Below are positions 8,016 through 17,700 of a stretch of DNA of 64,000 nt, piece by piece. Position 1 is the first letter of the stretch; the number at the start of each line of letters is the position of its first letter. Under the pieces are notes generated by a model that was given only the letters and a program-made list of their open reading frames with translations, had not been told where the DNA came from and did not search any database. This DNA is from Paenibacillus kobensis NBRC 15729. Its GTDB lineage: Bacteria > Bacillota > Bacilli > Paenibacillales > Paenibacillaceae. The position numbers and the translations under genes are program-made. Where the stretch lies: positions 310,001 through 374,000 of the forward strand of contig NZ_BILZ01000001.1 in the NCBI RefSeq assembly GCF_004000825.1. The letters run 5' to 3'.

Positions 8016-9977
8016 ATGTACTCGCTTACAATCGACTTCAACAACCGTTCGACGAAAAAGCCGGCATTCTATCAATCGAATGATCCTGCTCAGAACGAAC
8101 TGACGCTCACGGTAAGCAACAATACGGGCAGTCCCGTTACTTTCCCGGCAGGCAGCAGCCAGTTGCGGATCGGCTTCGGCAGCCTGCTGTCTACTAAGGA
8201 AGCGAACGCAATAACGATCAGCGATGCCGGGTGGTCGGTATCGCCGGACAACGCCTCGCGTGGCGCTGCCGTCGCATTGAGTCCGAAAAGTGACGTTCAG
8301 CTTGGCGTCAACGCGAGTTTCAGTCTCAATGTGACCCTCCCTTCTGTCAGCAAGCAGCCTGCCTCCGGCAACTTGACGATCCTCTGGTCGGGTGTAACAG
8401 GAACAACTGACGACGAGATCGTACTGCGCTTTTTTATTCTGAAGCCGCCTTCCGGCAAACCGGTTCTCCCCTTGAACGCGGGTTGGCTGTCAAGCATGCC
8501 GGCTGTCGTGTATGTATCTGCTGACTCGAACAACTTGCTCGCGAACTCACTCGGTCTGTTCTTGAGCAATGCGTCCGGTTCGCCCCTTGCGGATCTGAAT
8601 GCGACCGGTACCAATCCCAGGTTTCTAATCAGCTTCCCGACGATTGCTCGTCCCGACCCGAATGATCCGTTTCCGAATCCGGGCATGAATGCGCTCACCT
8701 ATGATGACTTGGCGAAAGACATTGGGATGCGGGCGATCGGAGACGGCAACAACAACTGGTCGCTAACGCCTGCTTACGGCACTTCCAACGAATCGCTCGT
8801 CTGGGAGCTGAAGCCGCTCACTCCGGGCATTCTCGGCGGCGGTCAATCGGTGGAAGTCATCGTCGACCGTATTCGAACGGCGCTGCCTCCGTTTACGACG
8901 GTAATGCATATCCAGTATGTCGACATCCCCGGATACGACGACGGCATTATTACGCTTCATTTGCAAAAAAGCAGCCCGGAACCGGGCATCATGTCCTTCT
9001 ATTCCGAAGCAACGAATATAGAGCTCGGCGACTCGGCGACGCTGAACTGGAGCACGTTCGCAGTCCGTTCCTTGGAGCTGTCGTACTCCATTGACGATCA
9101 GACGATCGTGAAGAGCAGCGACAATGGAGACATTTTGCTAGACGAAACCGGTTATAAGCTGCCATTGAACCAGTCCACGACATTCACGTTAACGGCTTAT
9201 GACATGATGGGACAGTGCGTGCAGAAACAGCTTATCATTACCGTTCACCAGTTAGCGATATCGATGGGCATTCAGCCGCTCGTATTGGCACAGGGAAGCA
9301 CCGCAAAGTTATCCTGGAAGGTAAGCGGATCGGATCAAGATACTTGCATTCTTGACCCTGGCGGCATAATGCTGCCGCTATCGGGCACCGACTATCGGCT
9401 GACCGTCATGGAAACGACCACCTACGCGATAACGGCCTTCAACAGTAAGAGAAATCCTGCCTGCCTGTCCAACGAGACGACCGTTAGCGTGCCGCCGGTA
9501 TCGATCGTATCGTTCACTAGCGATTCGACTAAGTTTGAGGGACTCCCGATCAGACTGTCATGGAATGTCGAATATGCTTCCAGCGTCGAGTTCGACCCTA
9601 TAGAACTAATGATCCCTCCTCGTGAAACTCCGCTCCGGCCAGTAGACCGCTGCGAAGTCCTCCCGCAAAGGAGTACAACCTACACCTTGACCGCGAACGG
9701 TTTCAACGGCCCTGTTCAAGCAAAGGTCGAGGTGCAAGTCATACCGGTTGAGATTGTATGCTTCAAAGTAGAGCCGAGTGATGCGGTCACTGATAAGCCG
9801 TACAAGCTAATCTGGGAGACAAGAGGGGCAGATCGTGTAAAGTTGGACGGAAACTTATGCAGCGAGAGCGGATCCATTCTCATAGAGCCAATGGCTGGTA
9901 TGACAATTCGCACGCATTTGCTGATCTGTGACGGCTTTCCCCCAATGGAAGCACATATCATTGTAAAAAATAGGTAA
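8016..9977 (+). CDS. Ig-array paralogue 3 of 4 (unknown function)
   Basis: A 653-aa protein; ATG at 8016, one base after the previous stop. It has the N-terminal domain (KKPAFYQSNDPAQN, NPRFLISFPTIARPDP, ALTYDDLAKDIGM, GILGGGQSVEV) and four Ig-like modules. At the DNA level much of the N-terminal half is nearly identical to the fourth copy (for example around 8290-8330 and 10270-10310, and 8680-8730 and 10670-10720), pointing to recent duplication or gene conversion between copies 3 and 4. The Ig modules have diverged more, especially module C, where deletions shorten it. It has no signal peptide. Function is unknown. Confidence 0.85.
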   Translation: MYSLTIDFNNRSTKKPAFYQSNDPAQNELTLTVSNNTGSPVTFPAGSSQLRIGFGSLLSTKEANAITISDAGWSVSPDNASRGAAVALSPKSDVQLGVNASFSLNVTLPSVSKQPASGNLTILWSGVTGTTDDEIVLRFFILKPPSGKPVLPLNAGWLSSMPAVVYVSADSNNLLANSLGLFLSNASGSPLADLNATGTNPRFLISFPTIARPDPNDPFPNPGMNALTYDDLAKDIGMRAIGDGNNNWSLTPAYGTSNESLVWELKPLTPGILGGGQSVEVIVDRIRTALPPFTTVMHIQYVDIPGYDDGIITLHLQKSSPEPGIMSFYSEATNIELGDSATLNWSTFAVRSLELSYSIDDQTIVKSSDNGDILLDETGYKLPLNQSTTFTLTAYDMMGQCVQKQLIITVHQLAISMGIQPLVLAQGSTAKLSWKVSGSDQDTCILDPGGIMLPLSGTDYRLTVMETTTYAITAFNSKRNPACLSNETTVSVPPVSIVSFTSDSTKFEGLPIRLSWNVEYASSVEFDPIELMIPPRETPLRPVDRCEVLPQRSTTYTLTANGFNGPVQAKVEVQVIPVEIVCFKVEPSDAVTDKPYKLIWETRGADRVKLDGNLCSESGSILIEPMAGMTIRTHLLICDGFPPMEAHIIVKNR

Positions 9978-9992
9978 TGACGGGAGGATGAC

Positions 9993-12236
9993 ATGCACTC
10001 ACTTTCGATTGATTTCAAAAACGTTACGACAAAAAAGCCGGCATTCTACCAATCGAATGATCCAGCCCAGAATGTACTGACGCTCACGGTAAGCAACTAT
10101 ACGGGCAGCGCCGTTACTTTCCCGGCTGGCAGCAGCAAGCTGCGCATTGGCTTCGGCAGCCTGTTGTCTGCTGCAGAGGTGAATGCCATAACGATCAACA
10201 GAGATGCTGAATGGTCGGCTGCGCAAGATAACGCCTCGCGCGGCGCAGCTGTCGTATTGAGTCCGGTAAGTGATGTTCAGCTTGGCGTCAACGCGAGTTT
10301 CAGTCTCAATGTGACCTTCCCTTCCATCAGCGAGCAGCCTGCTTCCGGCAACTTGACGATCCTCAGCTCTGGTGTCGAAGGAACGGATGACGACGAGAAC
10401 GTTCTGCGCTTTTTTATTCTGAAGCCGCCTTCCGGCAAACCGGTTCTTCCCTTAAACGCGGGGTGGCTGTCAAGCATGCCGGCCGTCGTGTACGTATCTC
10501 CTGACTCGAACCATTTGCTCGCAAGCTCACTCGGTCTGTTCCTGAGCAATACGTCCGACTCCTCGCTTGCGGCGGATCCGGACAGTGCCGGTTCCAATCC
10601 AAGGTTTCTAATCAGTTTCCCGACGATTGCCCGTCCTGGCCCGCATGAACCGCTTCCGAATCCGGGCATGAATGCGCTCACCTATGATGACTTGGCGAAA
10701 GATATAGGGATGCGGGTGATCGGAGACGGCAACAACAATTGGTCGCTGACCCCTGCCTACGGCTCATCCAACGAATCGCTCGTCTGGGAGTTGAAGCCGC
10801 TCACTCCGGGCATTCTCGGCGGCGGCCAAGCGGTGGAAGTGATGATCGACCATATTCGAACGGTACTGCCTCCATTTACGACGGCGGTACATATCCAATA
10901 TGTCGACATCCCCGGATACGACGATAGCATTGTCACGCTTCACTTACAGAAGAGCAACCCGGAACCGGGTATTATGTCCTTCTATTCCGATGCGCCGAAC
11001 ATTGAGCTCGGTGACTCGGCGGCGCTGAACTGGAGCACGTTCGCCGTCCATTCTTTGGAACTGTCGTACTCGGTTGATGGCAAAACCGTCGTAAAGAGCA
11101 GCGACAACGGAGACATCGCTTTGCAGGAGAGCGGATATCAATTACCGCTGGATAAGACGACAACCTATACGTTGACCGCGTACGCGGCAACCGGAGAGAA
11201 CATCCAGAAGCAATTGACGGTTACGGTGAATGAGTTGGACGTGTCGATGGTGATTCAACCTTTAACGCTCGAACAGGGCGGCATCGCCAGAATGACATGG
11301 AAAGTAACCGGCTCCGACCAAGCAACTTGTACGCTGGATCCCGGAGGAATTCAACTCCCGTTGTCCGGTTCCGATTATAAGCTTCAAGTCGACGCAACGA
11401 CCTCATACACCATTACAGCGACGAACAGCAAGCGTCAGCCTCCTGTCTCCGTCGCCCAGACGACCGTAAGCGTCATGCCGGTCCATATCAATTCATTCGT
11501 CACCAACCACAGCGGCCCCGTCGATGCGGGAACAGAAGTTCTCCTGTCGTGGGATGTAGATTTTCCTTCTACGCTAATGTTGGTGCCTGCAGACGGCTTG
11601 AATACGGAAGTCTATACTGCACTCCAGCCGAAGGACAGCGTTACGGTACGACCGAGAAACAATACGACTTACACCTTAACGGCAACCGGCTTTAATGGTC
11701 CCGTCCAACAGCAAGTTCACGTCATGGTCAACTCGGTGGAAATTACAGAATTCTCCGTCAGCCCGAGCAATACACAACCAGGTGCCCCGGCGACATTGAG
11801 TTGGGCTGCGAACCGGGCGGTGACAGCATCGTTGGACGGTCAAACCCCGCTCGCTCTGCCTGGCGGTTCCATGACGGTCAATCCTCAGAGGGACACCACC
11901 TATACGCTAACATGCACAGGACCGAACGGTCCGGTGTCGAAATCAGTCACGCTGACAACCAATTGTGTGAAGATCACCGAGCTGTATGGCATTTGCATTG
12001 AAGAGCAGCAGGGCTATTGCATGTGGTCAGGGGCGAAAATTCAAGTCCATTGGACCGTAGAGAATGCTGCCGCTGCCGTGTTATATGATATAAACGATCA
12101 GGTACCTATCCCCGTCGCATTCCAGAGCGGACAATTCGTTTTTAGGCAGGCTAACGGCACGCATAAGTACCGATTAATCGCCGAAGGACCGGCCGGTCCG
12201 GTACAGCAGGATTTGGTATGGTCCCACGAGGATTGA
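9993..12236 (+). CDS. Ig-array paralogue 4 of 4, with an extra C-terminal module (unknown function)
   Basis: A 747-aa protein; ATG at 9993 follows GGGAGG, 15 bases after copy 3. The N-terminal domain and first four Ig-like modules are as in the other copies, with about 90 additional residues. The extra C-terminal module (from about residue 658, KITELYGICIEEQQGYCMW) is a more divergent beta-sandwich with a Cys pair. The third and fourth modules are the most canonical of the set (ITEFSVSPSNTQPGAPATLS; TTYTLTCTGPNGPV). As the last and longest of the array it may cap or link to the following proteins (inference). It has no signal peptide. Confidence 0.85.
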   Translation: MHSLSIDFKNVTTKKPAFYQSNDPAQNVLTLTVSNYTGSAVTFPAGSSKLRIGFGSLLSAAEVNAITINRDAEWSAAQDNASRGAAVVLSPVSDVQLGVNASFSLNVTFPSISEQPASGNLTILSSGVEGTDDDENVLRFFILKPPSGKPVLPLNAGWLSSMPAVVYVSPDSNHLLASSLGLFLSNTSDSSLAADPDSAGSNPRFLISFPTIARPGPHEPLPNPGMNALTYDDLAKDIGMRVIGDGNNNWSLTPAYGSSNESLVWELKPLTPGILGGGQAVEVMIDHIRTVLPPFTTAVHIQYVDIPGYDDSIVTLHLQKSNPEPGIMSFYSDAPNIELGDSAALNWSTFAVHSLELSYSVDGKTVVKSSDNGDIALQESGYQLPLDKTTTYTLTAYAATGENIQKQLTVTVNELDVSMVIQPLTLEQGGIARMTWKVTGSDQATCTLDPGGIQLPLSGSDYKLQVDATTSYTITATNSKRQPPVSVAQTTVSVMPVHINSFVTNHSGPVDAGTEVLLSWDVDFPSTLMLVPADGLNTEVYTALQPKDSVTVRPRNNTTYTLTATGFNGPVQQQVHVMVNSVEITEFSVSPSNTQPGAPATLSWAANRAVTASLDGQTPLALPGGSMTVNPQRDTTYTLTCTGPNGPVSKSVTLTTNCVKITELYGICIEEQQGYCMWSGAKIQVHWTVENAAAAVLYDINDQVPIPVAFQSGQFVFRQANGTHKYRLIAEGPAGPVQQDLVWSHED

Positions 12237-12303
12237 GCGCGCTGCTTCGACATTCAATATTTATCAAGATGCGTGCCGCTATGGCCGCAGCAAGGAGGAT
12301 ACG

Positions 12304-14760
12304 ATGAAGCTGTCGCCTTACTGGATCCAGAACGATCTGCCTGCTCCGCCCGAGGCTCCTTCCTATTCGGACGGAACGAACTCTTTCCCGTTACGACCGA
12401 GCGGAAATGCCGATGGCATAAATATGTCCTTCATCCGAGCAATCCTGCGCGGGGCCGCCAGCAATATTCCGTGCTTTACTCCCATTTTTTTGACCGCTGA
12501 CCAGCGGGCCGTCCGATTGACGATTCAGCAAACGGCTCTCGATACGGCTAATAAGAAGTATGAGGAATTAGAAGAAGAGCGTGCGGCTCTGCAAAAGAAA
12601 ATCACTTCGGAACCGAGCGCGGATAAGAGAAAGCAGCTAAGAGCGGAGAAGTCCACCGTCATCACCAAAAGGGACGATCAGAAGAAGAAGATCGACCGCA
12701 TTAGTAACGACGTTTACAAATTGCAGCGGGACGATCTCCCTTATCAAGACGGGAACTTTAAAGATCCTTCTAATCCGGTCGTCATAAAGTTTGCCAATTT
12801 TACTTACGGAGTGTTGCTTTATCTCGAAAGCTCAAAAGGCACGCCCATCCCGGCAACAGAGCAAGCAGCAATCATTACCGAGCTGATGGATATATTGGAC
12901 GACCAGCTGCGGAGCATCTATTATAAAGGGCTGACCGATACGAATATCCCGCTTACATGGACGCCGAGCGGTACCACTACGCCACTACCCGCGCTCGATA
13001 CGATGATGAGGCTCAGTCTGTTTGATATGGAATTCATCGGCATCGATACGCAGAACAAGAATGGGGACGTCATTGCCGCGCTGAAGCTGCGGATTGGCAG
13101 CGACAAAGCATGGAACGATACAACAGGTTTTCCCTTCCGCTTCTTTTATCGAGTGAAAGACGACCGTCGCGGATGGTGCCTATGGGTGCCGAATTCGATG
13201 CCGGACGTATATGTGGAACCTAACGAGACCGACTACTATTATTCGCCAGCCGGTACCGCCGGAGCCTATACACGGAACGACAAGGGCGGCGCTTCGATTC
13301 TCCCCTGCTATGCGATGGATAGCTCGGGAATCATCCAGCCATTCCCTGCGCGCGGGGAATCGGTTCGCAGCGGTGCAGGCGGAGGTGCGATGCGCGCCGA
13401 CAGAGTGACAGAAGCCGATTACAAATGGAGCGGCAACAGAGCGCTCGGCTATGCCCTTAATCTAGACATGAAAGCGTACATACCGCCGACGTCGGGAATA
13501 TTCAACTTCTCCCATGCACTCGACTGGCTCCCTGCGCCTGACGGTTATCAGAAAGCGCAAACGCCTGCAAAGGTGGGCCGGTCGTCGGATGCTGTCAGCA
13601 AGATGAACAGTGAAATCATCTATTTCAAGAAGTTCAACGATCCGATTCCCGGGAAGAAGAATATGCCGAAAGCAACGCTCCCCCTTCCTCCAGGTCGGTT
13701 TCTGAAAGGCGGATTCCATAATGTCGGAGATCTTGTGAAGAAGAAGAAAGGCTCTTGGGAATTCGGCGGCAGCGTGTTCGGCAAAACCGGCGAGGTGCTG
13801 AAACATATGAACGCCGACCGGGAATCGGCTGGCGCCGTAATGCGCGATGCATTTACGGAGATGAAATTTACCGTCAGCGGGACCGATCTCGGCTCTGCCA
13901 CCCAATTCGCCAACTGGGTTGCCCAGAACGATCCGAAAGCGATAACCTACTGGTCATCGGCAAGCGCCGAAGTAAAGCTTTTCTCCGATCATAGCACCGA
14001 CAGCTTGGACACTTTGAAGAAGCAGATCCGGACGAGTCAGGAATGGTGCCACCTGTTCGGCCACGGCGACGGCGGTTCGGAGGAGCTTGGCAACTTCATA
14101 TCCGGCAGCAAGCATTGCAATACGGAGCAATTGGCTATCGAGACCGGGCAGCGGTACCAGAAGTACGACGGGTTGACCGCCAAAATTACCGCCTATCTGA
14201 TGCCCAACCAAGGATTCGCCAAGAAGGAGCCTACGAAGGCTGATATCGCGTACCTCAAATATTTTGATCAGACGAAGGTCAATTTGAATGACCCGGCCGA
14301 TGCCGAAAAAGCGGTCAGAGATTACGTCGAGCAGTATCCGAATGTGGATCTGACCCCTTACTTAGCATCCGCACCCGCCGCGACCTCGGGACCTGTACTG
14401 TCGAGAGAAGCTTATGTGAAGCTGACTCCGTACCAGCAATGGCGGGTGAAGAAGGACGTATACGAGAAGTTCCGCAGCATCCTGACTCTCCACTACCCTT
14501 TGGGCCTATTCGTTCGCTACAAAATTTACGACGGAGGCAAAAAAATATTCGACCACGGGTTTTCTGCCCAGAGCGAGAGCTTCGATCTGAATCAATTCAA
14601 TATTTTGGCACATACCGTCAAACGCGTTATTGCCGCAAGCAAAGGCGTTCAGGACGAGTTCGTGGAGGCGGTCAATATGAAGTTAAAAACACGGCTTCAA
14701 GGTGAAATCGATAAAACGATTAAAGACCTGTTCGCGTCAAGCGGATACGAGATCAGGTAG
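12304..14760 (+). CDS. Large unrecognised protein with coiled coil and a His/Asn-rich nuclease-like motif
   Basis: An 818-aa protein; ATG at 12304 after AAGGAGGATACG. Residues about 70-145 form a highly charged coiled coil (KKYEELEEERAALQKK onward). A basic, Gly/Pro-rich linker lies near 430-490. At 580-617 is a dense motif: EWCHLFGHGDGG, then GN at 596-597, SKHCNTEQ at 602-609 and AIETGQR at 611-617. Candidate metal or catalytic residues are H583, H587, D589, N597, H604 and N606. The order His-Gly-Asn-Asn recalls His-Me finger (beta-beta-alpha-metal) nucleases, but I cannot name the family. It has no signal peptide. It sits 67 bases after the Ig-array genes and 5 bases before the DUF6603 gene, so it is co-transcribed with them. 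Confidence 0.8.
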   Translation: MKLSPYWIQNDLPAPPEAPSYSDGTNSFPLRPSGNADGINMSFIRAILRGAASNIPCFTPIFLTADQRAVRLTIQQTALDTANKKYEELEEERAALQKKITSEPSADKRKQLRAEKSTVITKRDDQKKKIDRISNDVYKLQRDDLPYQDGNFKDPSNPVVIKFANFTYGVLLYLESSKGTPIPATEQAAIITELMDILDDQLRSIYYKGLTDTNIPLTWTPSGTTTPLPALDTMMRLSLFDMEFIGIDTQNKNGDVIAALKLRIGSDKAWNDTTGFPFRFFYRVKDDRRGWCLWVPNSMPDVYVEPNETDYYYSPAGTAGAYTRNDKGGASILPCYAMDSSGIIQPFPARGESVRSGAGGGAMRADRVTEADYKWSGNRALGYALNLDMKAYIPPTSGIFNFSHALDWLPAPDGYQKAQTPAKVGRSSDAVSKMNSEIIYFKKFNDPIPGKKNMPKATLPLPPGRFLKGGFHNVGDLVKKKKGSWEFGGSVFGKTGEVLKHMNADRESAGAVMRDAFTEMKFTVSGTDLGSATQFANWVAQNDPKAITYWSSASAEVKLFSDHSTDSLDTLKKQIRTSQEWCHLFGHGDGGSEELGNFISGSKHCNTEQLAIETGQRYQKYDGLTAKITAYLMPNQGFAKKEPTKADIAYLKYFDQTKVNLNDPADAEKAVRDYVEQYPNVDLTPYLASAPAATSGPVLSREAYVKLTPYQQWRVKKDVYEKFRSILTLHYPLGLFVRYKIYDGGKKIFDHGFSAQSESFDLNQFNILAHTVKRVIAASKGVQDEFVEAVNMKLKTRLQGEIDKTIKDLFASSGYEIR

Positions 14761-14765
14761 CCGGC

Positions 14766-17700
14766 ATGAATACGACACTACTAAACGAACTGCATGCCAG
14801 ACTCCCTCAAACTCCGGGATTCGATTTGGCTCTTAGCCCGGAGGCGCTTCAGTCGGATATCATTACAAGCGGTTGGACATCGGTATTTGGGACCGATACG
14901 CTGCGGCTGGCTGGCGCTAACGTTCAGCCGGTTGATCCAAGCGGCAATTGGTTCATTATAAACGGAACGACAGCGGTTCTGGGCATGTCGGAGCTTCATA
15001 TTGCCATTACATTTTTTGTATCCCATGATGCATCTGCTCCGAACGCGGATACCGTCCATTGCCTAATCGAACCGGCTAACCTGCCGGATTCATGGAATAT
15101 TGCTGCAGGCTATCCCGAATTGCCGGACTATATCAATTATTCGCCGGATCAAATCGCGCTCGGACAGCAGGAATCCTTTTTTAAACAAATCGATTTCCGA
15201 CAAATGAAGCTGATCTATTCCTCTTACGACTTCTATGCAGCGGATCAATCGAACAAACTCTCCCCTCCCGCGCGTTTCACCACTTCGCTTGGAGAACCGC
15301 GGGAGCTGCTAGGCGCGCTCCTTCGGCAAGGAACTAACTTTAATGCGCAAGTTACACTAGAAGGCGATTTCTGGTCGGCTCTTGAACAATTCCTTCCAGG
15401 CTTGAACGAGATTGGCGTCTACGGCAATATCGCAGCAAGCGGCGATCTGGGACTCGTGCTGAGAATCGGCCACAGCTTCCAGAATGCACAAACGGGAGCG
15501 TTTCCTGAGGTCGAGCTGCTGTCCCGCCCTCGGATAAGCGCCTCCCTGCGCCAACTCATCCTCGTCACCGGACTCGGTGCCGCATCCGATATTGGTCCCG
15601 GCATGGGCATCTACGTCCGGCTGGGCGGAGACGAAATCGCGCTTGATCTGGGCATCGAGCTTCCGGTCGGCAGCAGCAATGTAACCTTGATCGGCCAATT
15701 CGAAGATGGCAAAGCGATTACGCTCGACGAGATCGAGAAAGCTTTCGGCATGTCCGACTTAGTGTCGCATCTGCCCGACGATCTGCATTTCTTCGGGGAG
15801 CTCGGTTTGCAATTCGTACGGGCGACGATCTCCCTGTCCCCGATCGGTCTAACCGATCTGTCTGTCGGCATCGGCACGGAGTACCCGTGGACCGTCGTAG
15901 ACGAGCTTATTTACTTGCAGCCTACGCTGACGTTCCATGCCTCTTATGCAGACGGACAAGCGGCGGTCGGACTGGAACTGGACGGGGCGTGGCAGGTGGG
16001 AACTTCCACGATTGACATGTACGCCTCGACCGTGACGGGAGAGGTCGGCGCCCAGCTAGCCATAGGCGAAACGCTCGAAATCGGCGAGATGTTCGAAGAG
16101 CTCTTCCCGGGCATGGAAGTACCCGATATTGAAGTGCGGGACTTGGAGCTTGCCGGCAATTATAAAACGAAAACGATCGAGTTCGAAGTAGAGGTCGGAA
16201 GCGACTGGACGTTCGACGTCGGCGGTAAGCCGATCGGCTTGACCGATCTTCGGATTACGGCCGAATACGACGGTTCTTCGGCAGACGGTGAAGACACGGC
16301 CTCCTTCACAGGCAGTGTCATTGGTACGCTAACAGTCGCCGGGTATACGGCAGAGGTCGATGTTGAGCTTGGGGAGCAACTTTCGATTGAAATTAATCTT
16401 CCGGAAGTACCGGTGTCGGATCTAGTGAACGAGTTTTTTCAGGTCGTCCATCTTCCCTATCAAATGCCGGCTTTCACGCTGGAAGATTTCGATGTTCGGC
16501 TCGTGCCGAAGACCGGCGAGTTCAATATCAGCGGCGGCTCCAAAGATGAAATCGACATCGTCCATGGATTCGGCTTTACGCTAAGCCACTTCGAGGTGCA
16601 ACGGGATGCCGCCCGCAATCAATCCGCTTCTATCGATTTGATTCTCAAGTTGGGCTCCGAATCGGTCGCCTGTTCAGCGGCCTATCATGTCGAACAGAAC
16701 GAGATTACACCTGGTACAGGCGGAAGCGGCAGCCAAGCGCCAGTGAAAGAATGGGTGTTCAAGCTGTCGATGGAAGGCGAGTCCGTTCCGGTCGGCCATT
16801 TGCTCTCTTCTCTTCAAGGCATGGTCGGGCTCGACTATCCGCTGCCGGTCGACGATATCAACCTGCGCGACCTTTATTTAAGCTTCAATCTAGGCGCCGA
16901 TAGCCGTTACTTCGTCCTCTCTGGGGCGGTATTCAACGGAGATACCGAATGGGGCAAATGCAGTCTCATCGCTCAGAAGCAGGATACACCAGCGAAGCCC
17001 GCCGCTTCTTGGGATTTCGCGTTCAGCGTCCAAATTGATTTGAACATCGGACTGGCGGATCTGCCGATCGTCGGCTCTCAGCTAGCCTCCGTCACGCCGA
17101 TGAAGCTGCACGCCGTTCAATTCACTGCCGCTTCCCGCGATTATACAGCCGATGAAGTCGGCAAGCTGCTTCAACTGCTGCCGCCAAGCGCCGTCAAGCC
17201 CGCTGCGCAACCGATAGGCAAAAGCCCCGTTTTCCAAGCATTGCTGGAAACAGGCGGCACCGATGTCGCGATGGCGGTACCGTTCAAGACGACGAACGAC
17301 CCGAACCAACCGGCTCCACCGGTTATACCGCCCGATCCTGTCACGAACTTCCGCCCGGCGCCGCCGACTGACCAGACCAAATGGTTCCCGGTGAATAAGT
17401 CGTTCAGTGCCGTCGCGTTGGAACGGGTCGGACTGCGCTTCTCCGGTGGCAAATTGATACTTCTGCTGGACGGCTCGGTATCGCTCGGCCCGTTCCGTCT
17501 GGGTCTGCTTGGCCTTGGGGCGGGATCGCCGCTTTCCAAGTTCGAGCCGTCCTTTAACTTAGACGGGCTCAACATCGGTTACCAAACGCCTGAGTTGACC
17601 ATCGACGGTGGTTTCCTGCGCATCGACCCTGATACGTATGCCGGCCAAGTGCAGCTTCAAGCTGCCGCATTCGGCATTACGGCATTCGGACAATATGGCA

